This document shows positions 33,044-41,440 of a stretch of DNA of 64,000 nucleotides, one piece after another; the stretch's first letter is position 1, and each line of letters begins with the position of its first letter. Source of the DNA: Acrocarpospora pleiomorpha (GTDB lineage: Bacteria > Actinomycetota > Actinomycetes > Streptosporangiales > Streptosporangiaceae). Both the position numbers and the translations under genes were made by a program. Under the pieces are notes generated by a model that made no database searches, was not told where the DNA came from, and saw only the letters and a program-made list of their open reading frames with translations. The stretch spans positions 1 through 64,000 of the forward strand of contig NZ_BLAF01000051.1 in assembly GCF_009687885.1 (NCBI RefSeq), given 5' to 3'.

Positions 33044-33241
33044 ATGCCCATTATCGACGTCTCACTGCTGACCGGCCGGACCGAATCCGAGCTGCGCGAG
33101 ATGATCTCGGCTGTGCACGAAGCGGTCGTGCGCAGCCTCGGGGTCCCGTCAGCATCGGTGCGGATCCTGGTGCGCGAGGTGCCGCCGACCCACTGGGCCG
33201 CGGACGGCGAGACGATCGCGGAACGCCGAGCGCGCTCGTAG
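33044..33241 (+). CDS. 4-oxalocrotonate tautomerase
   Basis: 65 residues, the usual 4-OT length, with GAAAGGAAG before the ATG. The N-terminal MPIIDVSLLTGRT provides the catalytic Pro (residue 1 after Met removal), and an Arg pair in the RILVREVPPTHWAADGE segment matches the binding arginines. 4-OT interconverts 2-hydroxymuconate and 2-oxo-3-hexenedioate in meta-cleavage pathways, the step between the 2-aminomuconate deaminase and the decarboxylase of this island. It follows the MHS transporter by 29 bases. Confidence 0.87.
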   Translation: MPIIDVSLLTGRTESELREMISAVHEAVVRSLGVPSASVRILVREVPPTHWAADGETIAERRARS

Positions 33242-33245
33242 CAGG

Positions 33246-33279
33246 AGCGGGCCGGAGCCGACGTCGGCCCCGGCCCGCT
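33246..33279. terminator. Strong bidirectional terminator hairpin
   Basis: A 34-base hairpin with 16 pairs and one A/C mismatch: AGCGGGCCGG pairs with CCGGCCCGCT and, inside, GCCGAC with GTCGGC. It sits between the convergent tautomerase (stop 33241) and SDR (stop 33286) genes and fits a shared terminator. No U-tract on either side. Confidence 0.8.
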
Positions 33280-33285
33280 TCGCCG

Positions 33286-34041
33286 TCAGCCGCGGAAGTG
33301 TGTGCTGGTCCAGCCGCCGTCCACCGGGATGGTGAGGCCGGTGACGAAGGCCGCCTCGTCGGACGCCAGGAACGCGAGCACCCGCGCGACGTCGATCGGC
33401 TGCCCGACCCTGGGCAGCGGGCGCGACCGGGTCACCAGGTCGTCGAAGACACCCGCGGCGATCTTCGCGCGGGTGGCCGGGGTCTCGATGAGGCCCGGCG
33501 CCACCGCGTTGACCCGGATGCCGCGCCGGCCGTAGTCGGCCGCCATCTGGCGGGTGAGGCTGGAGACCGCTCCTTTGGCCGCCGAGTACGGCGCGGACCC
33601 CGCGACACCGGTCAGCGCGAACGCCGAGGACGTGTTGACGATCGCCCCGCCCGCGTCGCCGAACGCGATCACCGCGCGGCGGCTGAGCGCGAACGTCGTG
33701 CCAAGGTTGATCCGCAGGAAGGACTCGAAGTCCTCGTCCGTGGTATCAGCGGCGGAGCGGTCCCCGGCCCTGCCCGCGACGTTGGCGAGCACGTTCGGCG
33801 CGCCGAGGATCTCCACGCAGTGGTCGAAGACCCGCTCCGCCGCCCCCGCCGCAGTGAGGTCCACGGCCAGTACGGCAACCTCGCCGCCCGCCTCGTCCCG
33901 CAGCTCCAGCAGGCCCTCCTCGTCGCGGTCCACGGCGAGCACCGCCGCGCCGCGGGCGGCGAACAGCGCGGCGGTCGCGCGTCCGATGCCCGACGCCGCC
34001 CCGGTAACGATCGCCGTCTTGCCGCGCAACTGCCCGTTCAC
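33286..34041 (-). CDS. Short-chain dehydrogenase/reductase of the catabolic island
   Basis: 251 residues from the GTG at 34041, chosen because GGAGG lies five bases upstream; an upstream GTG would add nine. TGAASGIG near the start binds the cofactor, NVAG follows the fourth strand, and PYSAAKG holds the catalytic Tyr and Lys. The end ASDEAAFVTGLTIPVDGG is classical SDR. It is divergent from a crotonase remnant and shares the second island operator. An alcohol or dihydrodiol intermediate of the pathway is a possible substrate; none can be named. Confidence 0.87.
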   Translation of the reverse strand: MNGQLRGKTAIVTGAASGIGRATAALFAARGAAVLAVDRDEEGLLELRDEAGGEVAVLAVDLTAAGAAERVFDHCVEILGAPNVLANVAGRAGDRSAADTTDEDFESFLRINLGTTFALSRRAVIAFGDAGGAIVNTSSAFALTGVAGSAPYSAAKGAVSSLTRQMAADYGRRGIRVNAVAPGLIETPATRAKIAAGVFDDLVTRSRPLPRVGQPIDVARVLAFLASDEAAFVTGLTIPVDGGWTSTHFRG

Positions 34042-34112
34042 GAAGTCCTCCAGAAACTCGATGTGCACACGCTCCGATCATGCGCGGCGGCACCATGCCC
34101 GGCCACCTGCGG

Positions 34113-34131
34113 GCTTCCGCTCAATGAGAAC
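34113..34131. promoter_or_regulatory. Island operator copy 2 (SDR / crotonase remnant)
   Basis: GCTTCC-N7(GCTCAAT)-GAGAAC followed by CGG, between the divergent SDR and the crotonase remnant. The centre is 51 bases from the remnant's ATG and 81 from the SDR start. The spacer ends in AAT as in copies 3 and 6, and in copy 5 on its minus strand. Confidence 0.7.
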
Positions 34132-34172
34132 CGGTCCTGGTGGCCAGGGCTCGCGTGCGGTCGGCTTGGGCC

Positions 34173-34343
34173 ATGGACGTACGTGGACTGCGGGTGACGT
34201 ACCCCTCCGAGGGGATCGCGCCGCTGGAACTGGACCGGCCGCACCGCCGTAACGCGCTGGACCGCGCGCAGATCCGGGCGGTGCGCTCGCCCGAGTTCGG
34301 ACGGCGGTGGGCGGAGTGGTCGCGCGCGGTGCGTGGCCGCTGA
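34173..34343 (+). pseudogene. Crotonase remnant with large internal deletion
   Basis: The 56-codon frame begins as an enoyl-CoA hydratase (VTYPSEGIAPLELDRPHRRNALD) and, after only about 34 residues, continues with SPEFGRRWAEWSRAVRGR, which looks like the very C-terminus of the same family. Some 200 codons of the CoA-binding and catalytic core are missing. The ATG retains the island's operator and promoter spacing, so it was probably an expressed member of the regulon. The product cannot be an enzyme. Confidence 0.68.
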
Positions 34344-34347
34344 CCGC

Positions 34348-34402
34348 GTTTCCGGCGAATGGAAACCGGACGTTGAGCGTGCGCCGATCGCACGCGGAGA
34401 GT
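34348..34402 (+). promoter_or_regulatory. Island operator copy 3 and promoter of the dehydrogenase operon
   Basis: GTTTCC-N7(GGCGAAT)-GGAAAC at 34348-34366 is the only perfect copy. Six bases on, TTGAGC (34373-34378) can be the -35; 18 bases later GAGAGT (34397-34402) is in the -10 position. The GTG of the dehydrogenase follows at 34436 with its own ribosome site. Operator placement just upstream of the -35 fits activation rather than repression. Confidence 0.78.
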
Positions 34403-34435
34403 TTACGGCACAGCGAGAAACGAGGAGGACCAGCG

Positions 34436-35866
34436 GTGGAATCGTTCGGGCACGTCATCGCGGGCGAGGAGGTCGTCTCGGCCGAACCGGCGGAGTTCGA
34501 GTCCGTGGACCCGTGGACGCGGGAACCATGGGCCACGGTGGCACTGGGCTCGGCCGGCGACGCGGAACGCGCCGTACGTGCCGCGCGGTCGGCCTTCGAC
34601 GAGGGGCCGTGGCCCCGGATGAGCTTCGCCGAGCGTCGCGCGATCCTGCACCGCCTCGCCGACCTGCTGGAGAAGCACGTCGGCGAGTTGTCGGCGGCCG
34701 ACACCGCGGACATGGGCAAACCGATCACCCAGACCGCGGGCCACGACGTCCCCCGCGCGGCGCAGAACTTCCGGTTCTTCGCCGACCACGCGCAGCTCAC
34801 CCCCGCCGAGACGTTCCCGATGCCGGCCGGGCACCACGCCTACACCCAGTACGACCCCGCGGGTGTCGTGGCCGCCATCGCGCCGTGGAACTTCCCGCTC
34901 ATGATGGCGAGCTGGAAGGTTGCGCCCGCGCTGGCCTGGGGGAACACGGTCGTGCTCAAGCCCGCCGAGCAGTCGCCCGCCTCGGCCACCATCCTGGCCC
35001 GGCTGGCGATCGAGGCCGGTCTGCCGCCCGGCACGCTCAACGTCGTCCACGGCTTCGGGCCGGACTCGGTGGGTCAGGCGCTGACCGAGTCGCCGCTGGT
35101 CGACCGGATCACCTTCACCGGCGAATCGACCACCGGCCGGTTGATCTCCAGGGCCGCGGCGGCCAACCTGACCCCGGTGAGCCTGGAACTGGGCGGCAAG
35201 GGCGCGAACATCGTCTTCGCGGACGCGGACCTCGACCAGGCGGTCGGCTGGTCCATCCAGGCGGTGTTCAGCAACAGCGGGCAGGTGTGCCTGGCCGGGA
35301 GCAGGCTGTATGTGCAGCGTGCGGTGTACGATGAGTTCCTGGCCAGGTTCACCGCCGCGGCCGACGCGCTCGTGCTCGGCGACCCGAAGGACCCGGCCAC
35401 GCAGATCGGCCCGCTGTCCTCGCGGGAGCACTTCACGAAGGTGGCCGGCTACCTCGACATCGCGACCGCGGCAGGCGCGCGACTGCACACGGGCGGCGTG
35501 GACGAGGGCTGGGTCGTCCGGCCCACCGTGGTGGTCGGCGCCGGGCAGCGCGACCGGGTCACCCAAGAGGAGATCTTCGGACCGGTCGTGGTCGTCCTCC
35601 CGTTCGACGACGAAGCGGACGCGGTGGCGGCGGCCAACGACACGCCGTACGGCCTGAACGCCATGCTGTTCACCCAGGACCTGTCCCGCGCCCACCGCGT
35701 CGCACGCGCGCTACGGGTCGGCACCGTCTGGGCGAACTGCTTCTTCATCAGGGACCTCCGGGCACCTTTCGGCGGGGCCAAAAACTCCGGCGTCGGCCGT
35801 GAGGGCGGAACGTACAGCCGCGAGTTCTTCACCGAACCCAAAGCCGTCATCATGGAGATCTCGTGA
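34436..35866 (+). CDS. 2-aminomuconate semialdehyde dehydrogenase (aldehyde dehydrogenase)
   Basis: 476 residues from the GTG at 34436 (GAGGAGGA upstream). Aldehyde dehydrogenase fold with catalytic Cys285 (NSGQVCLAGS), general base Glu251 (LELGGK) and the NAD motif FTGES near 227. In this gene set (3-hydroxyanthranilate dioxygenase, ACMS decarboxylase, RidA deaminase) the substrate is most likely 2-aminomuconate-6-semialdehyde, oxidised to 2-aminomuconate. First gene of a six-gene operon with GTGA/ATGA overlaps or short gaps. Confidence 0.87.
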   Translation: MESFGHVIAGEEVVSAEPAEFESVDPWTREPWATVALGSAGDAERAVRAARSAFDEGPWPRMSFAERRAILHRLADLLEKHVGELSAADTADMGKPITQTAGHDVPRAAQNFRFFADHAQLTPAETFPMPAGHHAYTQYDPAGVVAAIAPWNFPLMMASWKVAPALAWGNTVVLKPAEQSPASATILARLAIEAGLPPGTLNVVHGFGPDSVGQALTESPLVDRITFTGESTTGRLISRAAAANLTPVSLELGGKGANIVFADADLDQAVGWSIQAVFSNSGQVCLAGSRLYVQRAVYDEFLARFTAAADALVLGDPKDPATQIGPLSSREHFTKVAGYLDIATAAGARLHTGGVDEGWVVRPTVVVGAGQRDRVTQEEIFGPVVVVLPFDDEADAVAAANDTPYGLNAMLFTQDLSRAHRVARALRVGTVWANCFFIRDLRAPFGGAKNSGVGREGGTYSREFFTEPKAVIMEIS

Positions 35867-35904
35867 CGAAGGTCGCCGCACGGCCGAATCGCAAGGAGCA
35901 CAGC

Positions 35905-36321
35905 ATGACCGAAATCCGAGCCGTCAGCACCCGTAACGCACCCACCGTGGGCTTCTCCACGGGGACAGCCGCACCGCTGTCCCAGGCGATCGTGCACGGC
36001 GACACCATCTACTGCTCAGGCACCGGGCCGCTGGACCCGCAGACCCGCACCATCGTCTCCGACGACTTCGCCGAGCAGGTCAGGCAGACGCTCGCCAACC
36101 TGGTCGCGGTCGTCGAGGCGGCGGGCGGCAGCCGGGAGACCATCCTCAAGTGCACCTGCTTCGTACGCGACGTGGCCAACTTCCCGCAGTTCAATGCCGT
36201 CTACCGCGAGTTCTTCGAGGGCAACCCGCACTTTCCCGCGCGTACCACGGTCATCGCGACCCCGCACCGCACCGGCGTGCAGGTCGAGGTCGAGTGCGTC
36301 GCCGCCGTGAACCGGCCATGA
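35905..36321 (+). CDS. RidA-family protein, probable 2-aminomuconate deaminase
   Basis: 138 residues from the ATG at 35905 (AAGGAG upstream). The YjgF/RidA fold shows in GDTIYCSGTGPLDPQT, LANLVAVVEAAGGSRETILKCTCFVRD and FPARTTVIA, with the Arg of PARTTV that binds carboxylates. RidA proteins hydrolyse enamines; a specialised branch deaminates 2-aminomuconate to 4-oxalocrotonate. The gene lies between the semialdehyde dehydrogenase and the dioxygenase, exactly as that role requires. The general RidA function is certain, the specific one comes from context. Confidence 0.85.
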   Translation: MTEIRAVSTRNAPTVGFSTGTAAPLSQAIVHGDTIYCSGTGPLDPQTRTIVSDDFAEQVRQTLANLVAVVEAAGGSRETILKCTCFVRDVANFPQFNAVYREFFEGNPHFPARTTVIATPHRTGVQVEVECVAAVNRP

Positions 36322-37886
36322 CCGACCTGATCCTGCTCGGCGGCCGGGTGCACACGCTGGACGCGCGCGGCACGGTCGCCGAGGCGGTCGCGGTGACCGA
36401 TGGCCGGGTGTCCGCGGTCGGCCGTGACGCCGACGTCGCACGCCTGGCCGGCCCGTCCACCAGGGTGGTACGGCTGGCGGGCCGGACCGTGATCCCCGGG
36501 CTGGTCGATTCGCACTGCCACTTCGAGAACGCGGGGATGGACGGGCACGCCGTGTCGTTCGCGGGTGTGCGCACGCTCGAGACCGCACTGGACCGGATCG
36601 CCGCGCTGGCCGCCACCCGCGAGCCCGGCGCGTGGGTGCTGGGGCAGTCGTGGAGCCCGCTTCTTCAGCTCGCCGAGGGCCGTGCGCCCGACCGGCGCGA
36701 GCTGGACCGCGCGGCGGGCGGACGCCCGGTGTACCTGCCGGAGGGCCACGCCGCGACGGCCAGCACCGCCGCGCTGGAACGGGCCGGCGTCGACCCGGAC
36801 GGGCATGACGGCAGGCTGGTCGAGGGCGCCGTACACGCTGTCGCCCGGGTGGTGCCGGGTTGGACCCGTGCGGAGCGGGCCGCCCAGCTCACCGCCGCCA
36901 TGCGGGCGCTCAACCGGCACGGGATCACCTCGGTCGTGGCGGGCTCGCTGCGGCCTGGAGACGTCGAGGCGGTGCGTGAGCTGGCCAGGGACGGACGATC
37001 CACGCTCCGCGTGGCCGCGATGGTGGTGCCGACCGGCGAGCTCAACCCGTCCGTCCCGCTCGCGGACTGGGAGGCGCTGCTGGCCGACGGCCCACCTGAG
37101 CCCGTGGGTCAGCACTATCTCACCCGGGGTGTGAAGCTCCAGGTGGACGGCGGTATGACGCTCGGCACCGCGGCCACACGCGAGTCCTACCTCGCCCGTC
37201 CCGGCTACCGCGGCGAGCTGTTCGTCGACCGGGACCGGCTGGCCGAGCTGGTCACCGCGGCGCATCGCGCGGGCTGGCCGGTCGGTACGCACGTGGTGGG
37301 CGACGACGCGATCGATCTCGCGCTCGATGTTTATGAGGCCACTCGGCACCGGGGTCTCCTGCCGGACGTGCTCATCCACGCCAGCCTGATCGGGCGTGAC
37401 CAGATCGCCCGGGCCTGCGCGCTGGGCGTTCAGGTGGCGGCGCAGATCCCGTTCCTGTGGCACAACCGGGCGACCATCGCCGGCCACCTCGGCGATGCCC
37501 GTACCGAGTCCGCCGTGCCGCTGCGCGACCTCGTGGACGGCCTCGGGCTCGACGGCGTCGCGGCCGGCACCGACTATCCGATCAACGCCCTCGACCCGTT
37601 CCAGAACATCTACGCCATGACGACCAGGCGCGATGCGGTGGGTGAGGTCGTGGGGGGCGCGCAGGCGGTCACGCGGGCGGAGGCCCTGCGCCTCTACACC
37701 ACGTCCGGCGCCGCGCACACCGGCGAGCAGGAGGTGAAGGGCCGGCTCACCGCGGGTGCGCTCGCCGACCTGGCCGTGCTCGACGCCGACCCGCTCACCG
37801 CGTCCGACGACGAACTGCGCGCGGTCGAGGTCCTGATGACCGTCGTCGGCGGCCAGATCGTGTACGACACCGGCCTGCCCGGCTGA
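36318..37886 (+). CDS. Amidohydrolase family protein (YtcJ-like)
   Basis: 522 residues, its ATG overlapping the RidA stop (ATGA). Metal site: VDSHCHFENAG near residue 60 (His-x-His), further His in THVVGDDAIDLALD and LIHASLIG, and Asp in AAGTDYPINALDPF. The Amidohydro_3 family removes amide or N-formyl groups from side chains. In a 3-hydroxyanthranilate cluster it may release the substrate from an N-acylated or amide precursor; formyl-anthranilate- or kynurenine-like compounds are candidates. No signal peptide. Confidence 0.85.
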   Translation: MTDLILLGGRVHTLDARGTVAEAVAVTDGRVSAVGRDADVARLAGPSTRVVRLAGRTVIPGLVDSHCHFENAGMDGHAVSFAGVRTLETALDRIAALAATREPGAWVLGQSWSPLLQLAEGRAPDRRELDRAAGGRPVYLPEGHAATASTAALERAGVDPDGHDGRLVEGAVHAVARVVPGWTRAERAAQLTAAMRALNRHGITSVVAGSLRPGDVEAVRELARDGRSTLRVAAMVVPTGELNPSVPLADWEALLADGPPEPVGQHYLTRGVKLQVDGGMTLGTAATRESYLARPGYRGELFVDRDRLAELVTAAHRAGWPVGTHVVGDDAIDLALDVYEATRHRGLLPDVLIHASLIGRDQIARACALGVQVAAQIPFLWHNRATIAGHLGDARTESAVPLRDLVDGLGLDGVAAGTDYPINALDPFQNIYAMTTRRDAVGEVVGGAQAVTRAEALRLYTTSGAAHTGEQEVKGRLTAGALADLAVLDADPLTASDDELRAVEVLMTVVGGQIVYDTGLPG

Positions 37887-37907
37887 GCAACACACCAGGA
37901 GGTAGCA

Positions 37908-38429
37908 ATGCACCCCAGCCAGATGCCCATCGTCGAACTGCTGAAGGTAGCCGTCGAACTGCAGGAGTCCGGGAAGCGGGTCAAGGTGCTGTGGCAGGAG
38001 AGCGAGTCGCTCGCCTTCCTCGCCCGTGGCCGTGAATACCGCAGCGAATTCCATCTCAACCCGAGCGACGAGGTGATGTTCATGGTGCGGGGCTCCATGG
38101 ACCTGCACTACCGCAAGCCGGAGGGCGGCTCGGACATCGCGGTGATCCCCGAGGGCGGGACCATTTTCACGCCGACCGGCATCGCCCACTCGCCCCGGTT
38201 CGCGCCGGACGCGTTCGTGCTGGTCATCGAACGGCTGCGGAGGCCGGGCGAACTGGATCGCTTCCGCTGGTTCTGTCCCGCCTGTGATGAGTTCCTGCAC
38301 GAGGAAGCCGTCCACGTGAGCGACTACCGTACCGACCCGGTGGCGGGCGCATACCAGCGGTTCTACGGCGACGTCGCCGCCAGGACCTGCAAGTCCTGCG
38401 GCACGGTCATGCCGGACGAGCGGCTGTGA
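37908..38429 (+). CDS. 3-hydroxyanthranilate 3,4-dioxygenase
   Basis: 173 residues, the bacterial length, with AGGAGG before the ATG. Cupin iron ligands are His49 and Glu55 (SEFHLNPSDEVMF) and His94 (GIAHSPRF). The C-terminal rubredoxin-like site has Cys123/Cys126 (CPAC) and Cys161/Cys164 (CKSC). The enzyme opens the ring of 3-hydroxyanthranilate with O2, giving 2-amino-3-carboxymuconate semialdehyde. It defines the function of the whole island. Confidence 0.95.
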   Translation: MHPSQMPIVELLKVAVELQESGKRVKVLWQESESLAFLARGREYRSEFHLNPSDEVMFMVRGSMDLHYRKPEGGSDIAVIPEGGTIFTPTGIAHSPRFAPDAFVLVIERLRRPGELDRFRWFCPACDEFLHEEAVHVSDYRTDPVAGAYQRFYGDVAARTCKSCGTVMPDERL

Positions 38430-39610
38430 CGGCGATCGGCGGGCTGGTGCTCGACGCGCTGCGCGCGCGTCCCTGCCTCATCGCGTTCCGGCAGGGCGGC
38501 GCCGAGCTGACCTACCGCGAGGCGGAGCGGCTGGTGCTGGGCGTGGCGGACACCCTGGCCGGGTCCGGCCTGCGGCCAGGTGACACGGTGCTCCAGGTCC
38601 GGCCCAACGATCCGCTGCAGTGGCTGGTGAACGCGGCCTGCTACGTGGCGGGCCTCCGGTCCGCCGCCCTGCCGCCTGGGGCACTGCGCGGCGCGACGCT
38701 GGCCGAGCGGCTGGATCTCGTCGCGCCGGACGCCGTGCTCGCCGAGCCGGGCGACCAGGATCTGGACGCGTGGCTGCGGGCCCGTCCGGAGATCCGCGTG
38801 CTGACCGATCGCGACCTGACCGCCGCGCTGGAGCCGGGGCCGGACCCGGCTCCAGCGCCCGCGAGCGCGGTGGTACGGCTGGCGTTCACCTCCGGCACCA
38901 CCGGGCCGGTCAAGGGCGTCGAACTGTCCGGCGGCGCGTTGGGCGCGGTGGCGACCGCGTTGCGCGACACCCTTCCGTGGCCGGAACAGCCGCGCGTGCT
39001 GTGCCCGGAGTCGGTGTCCGGGGGCTTCGGCAACATGGTGCTGCCGACGCTGATGCTGGGCGGGACGTTCGTCCTCCCGGAGCGTTCCGGCACCGACGCT
39101 CTGCTGGCGGCCGCCGCCGAGCACCGCCCGACCGTGCTGATGGTGATGCCGCCCGCGTTGCGCGCCCTCCTGGCTCATCCGGAGGGGCACCACTGGTCGT
39201 CCCTGGCGCTGGTGGTGTACAGCGGGACATCGCTCACCGGCGAGGAGATCGACCGCGCGCACGCGCTGTTCGGTGAGGTGCTGTGCGGGGTGTTCGGCCA
39301 GGTCGAGGTGCCCAAGACGATCGCCTGGACCAGCCCGGCCGACCACCTGCACCCGCGCCGCCGCTTCTCACTCGGCGTGCCGTTCCCCGGGACCGAGGTC
39401 CGCGTGTGCGGTCCCGGCGGCGGCGACCTCCCGGCGGGGCAGGCGGGGGAACTGTGGGTGCGGGGCCCGACCATCGCCCGCGCCTACGCCTTCCCCGCCG
39501 GTACGCCGGTCGAAAACGGGTGGCTGCGCACTGGCGACGTCTGCCGGCGCGACGCCGACGGCCGTCTGTACTACGTGAGCTGCGTCCAGGACTTCGAGGC
39601 AGCCGGATGA
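38426..39610 (+). CDS. AMP-binding CoA-ligase-like protein lacking the C-terminal domain
   Basis: 394 residues, starting at a GTG that overlaps the dioxygenase stop and ending by ATGA overlap with the next gene. The N-terminal adenylation core is present: TSGTTGPVKGVE (P-loop), VFGQVEVPK, and WLRTGDVCRRDADG. It stops just after the TGD motif with YYVSCVQDFEAAG, where the hinge (GRxxD) and about 110 residues carrying the catalytic lysine normally follow. It may be an inactive remnant kept in frame, or need a partner domain. Full members activate aromatic or fatty acids as CoA esters. Confidence 0.8.
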   Translation: MTAIGGLVLDALRARPCLIAFRQGGAELTYREAERLVLGVADTLAGSGLRPGDTVLQVRPNDPLQWLVNAACYVAGLRSAALPPGALRGATLAERLDLVAPDAVLAEPGDQDLDAWLRARPEIRVLTDRDLTAALEPGPDPAPAPASAVVRLAFTSGTTGPVKGVELSGGALGAVATALRDTLPWPEQPRVLCPESVSGGFGNMVLPTLMLGGTFVLPERSGTDALLAAAAEHRPTVLMVMPPALRALLAHPEGHHWSSLALVVYSGTSLTGEEIDRAHALFGEVLCGVFGQVEVPKTIAWTSPADHLHPRRRFSLGVPFPGTEVRVCGPGGGDLPAGQAGELWVRGPTIARAYAFPAGTPVENGWLRTGDVCRRDADGRLYYVSCVQDFEAAG

Positions 39611-40614
39611 GCGACATTCAGCCGGTGATCGACGTGCACGCCCACGCGCTGCCGATGCCCTTGCTGACCTGGCTGTCCGGGCGCGGCCTGGCCGACCTGT
39701 CCGATCTCGCCGCCGGCGTGGTCAGGATCGACCCGCAGGTGTCCGGGATACCGAAGGGCGCGCCGATCCCGCTGCCGCCCGCCCAGTACGACGTCGCCGA
39801 ACGGCTGGCAGACCTGCGCCGCACGGGTGTCACCCGCCAGCTCGTGTCGGTGCCCCCGTTCGTGATGTGCGCCGACGCCACCGACGAGCGGGACGTCCTG
39901 GCCGTGGTCCGCCGCGGCAACGACGCGCTGGCCGACCTCCTCGCCGGGCATCGCGGGGTGCTCGACCCGCTCGGGCACGTGCCGCTCGGCACGCCGGCCG
40001 CGCCGGAGGAGGCCCGCCGCTGCCTGGACGAGCTGGGGTGCGTGGGCATCGCCATCGGCACCCGCGGCCTCGGCAGGGAACTGGACGATCCCGTGCACGA
40101 GCCGCTGTGGGAGTTCCTCACGGACCGCCGGGCGTTCGTCTTCCTCCACCCCAACAGCGTCCCCGGCGGTTCGCGGCTCGCCGACTACTGGCTGCCCCAG
40201 CTGGCGGGCTTCCCGATGGAGACCGCGCTCGCCGTCTCGCGGCTCGTGCTCGGCGGCGTACTGGAACGGCACGACCTGCGGCTGTGCCTCGCGCACGGCG
40301 GCGGGTGCCTGCCGTCCCTGCTCGGCAGGCTGGACCTCGGCTGGTCGCGCAAGGCGGTGGCCCGCACCACGCCGCGCCCGCCGAGCGACTATCTGCGCCG
40401 CCTCTACTACGACACCGCCACCTTCTCCACCCCGCTGCTGCGGCGGCTCGTCGAGGACTTCGGCGTGGACCACGTGCTCGTCGGCACGGACTACCCCTTC
40501 GAACTCGCCGACACCGACCCGCTCGGCACGGTCGCGGCGCTCGGGCTCGCGCCCGGGGAGGCGGCGGCCGTCCGGGCGGGGACGGCTACCGCGCTGCTGA
40601 CCGGATCGGCGTGA
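39607..40614 (+). CDS. Aminocarboxymuconate-semialdehyde decarboxylase (ACMSD)
   Basis: 335 residues, ATG overlapping the ligase stop. Zinc ligands of the amidohydrolase-fold decarboxylase: His11 and His13 (VHAHALP), His181 (FLHPN), His230 (LAHGGG) and Asp295 (GTDYPFE). It converts 2-amino-3-carboxymuconate semialdehyde, the unstable product of the dioxygenase two genes upstream, to 2-aminomuconate semialdehyde, the substrate of the operon's first gene. The last 29 bases overlap the convergent IclR gene. Confidence 0.93.
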   Translation: MSDIQPVIDVHAHALPMPLLTWLSGRGLADLSDLAAGVVRIDPQVSGIPKGAPIPLPPAQYDVAERLADLRRTGVTRQLVSVPPFVMCADATDERDVLAVVRRGNDALADLLAGHRGVLDPLGHVPLGTPAAPEEARRCLDELGCVGIAIGTRGLGRELDDPVHEPLWEFLTDRRAFVFLHPNSVPGGSRLADYWLPQLAGFPMETALAVSRLVLGGVLERHDLRLCLAHGGGCLPSLLGRLDLGWSRKAVARTTPRPPSDYLRRLYYDTATFSTPLLRRLVEDFGVDHVLVGTDYPFELADTDPLGTVAALGLAPGEAAAVRAGTATALLTGSA

Positions 40615-41410
40615 CGGTCCCGGGCGGGTCGCCCGCCGAGTAGCCCTTGGCCAGCTCGCGGGAGATCGACTTCGCCGCCAGCCGCAGCGCGGGTTCCACC
40701 GCCGCGAGCGACCGCGTGTGGGTGACGGTGTGCGAGACGACGGAGAGCGCGGCCACGACCCGGCCGTCGGGCCCGTGGATGGGGGTCGCCACGGAGGCGG
40801 TGCCCAGCGACAGCTCCTCGGCGCACCGGGCGATGCCGGTGGCGCGGACCTCCTGGAGCGAGCGCATCAGCAGTCCGGGCATGACGATCGTGTGCGGGGT
40901 GTACCGCTTCAGCCCGGCCGCCAGCACGGCCTGCTGCAGCTCGCGCGGCGCGTGGGCCAGCAGGATCTTGCCGACCCCCGTGGCGTGCAGGGGCGAGCGC
41001 CCGCCGACGCGGCTGACGACGCCGACCGAGCGGCGTCCCCACACGCGCTCGACGTAGAGGGCCTCGTCGCCGTCGAGCACCGCCAGGTGGACGTTCTCCG
41101 CCGTGGCCTCGTAGAGGTCATGGATGAACGGCAGCGACACATCCCGCAGCGTGCGCGGCTGCGGGCACAGCGCGCCCAGCTCCCACATCCGCAGTCCGAT
41201 CCGGTAGACCCCGTCGCGTTCCTTCTTCAACGCCCCCAGCTCGACCAGCTCGGCCGCGATGCGGTGCACCGTGGAGACCGGCAGCCCGGTGACGGCGGTC
41301 AGCTCGACGAGGCGGAGCGCGGGCCGCTCCGGGGAGAAGGCGTTGAGCAGGGCGAACACCCGGCTGGACACGGTCCGACCGGGTTTGCGGGCATCTCGGG
41401 GTGTGGCCAT
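40586..41410 (-). CDS. IclR-family regulator of the catabolic island
   Basis: 274 residues from the ATG at 41410 (MATPRDARKPGRTVSSRVFALL); an upstream ATG would add eight. N-terminal winged helix (LRLVELTAVTGLPVSTVHRIAAEL) and a C-terminal effector domain (HATGVGKILLAHAP, ATPIHGPDGRVVAALSV). It is the last gene of the CoA-transferase operon and lies inside the 3-hydroxyanthranilate cluster. IclR proteins commonly control aromatic degradation in response to a pathway metabolite. It is the best candidate to bind the six repeated TTTCC / GGAAA operators of this island. Confidence 0.9.
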   Translation of the reverse strand: MATPRDARKPGRTVSSRVFALLNAFSPERPALRLVELTAVTGLPVSTVHRIAAELVELGALKKERDGVYRIGLRMWELGALCPQPRTLRDVSLPFIHDLYEATAENVHLAVLDGDEALYVERVWGRRSVGVVSRVGGRSPLHATGVGKILLAHAPRELQQAVLAAGLKRYTPHTIVMPGLLMRSLQEVRATGIARCAEELSLGTASVATPIHGPDGRVVAALSVVSHTVTHTRSLAAVEPALRLAAKSISRELAKGYSAGDPPGTVTPIRSAAR

Positions 41411-41440
41411 GGGGAGAATCGTGGGGTGGATCATCGCGGA

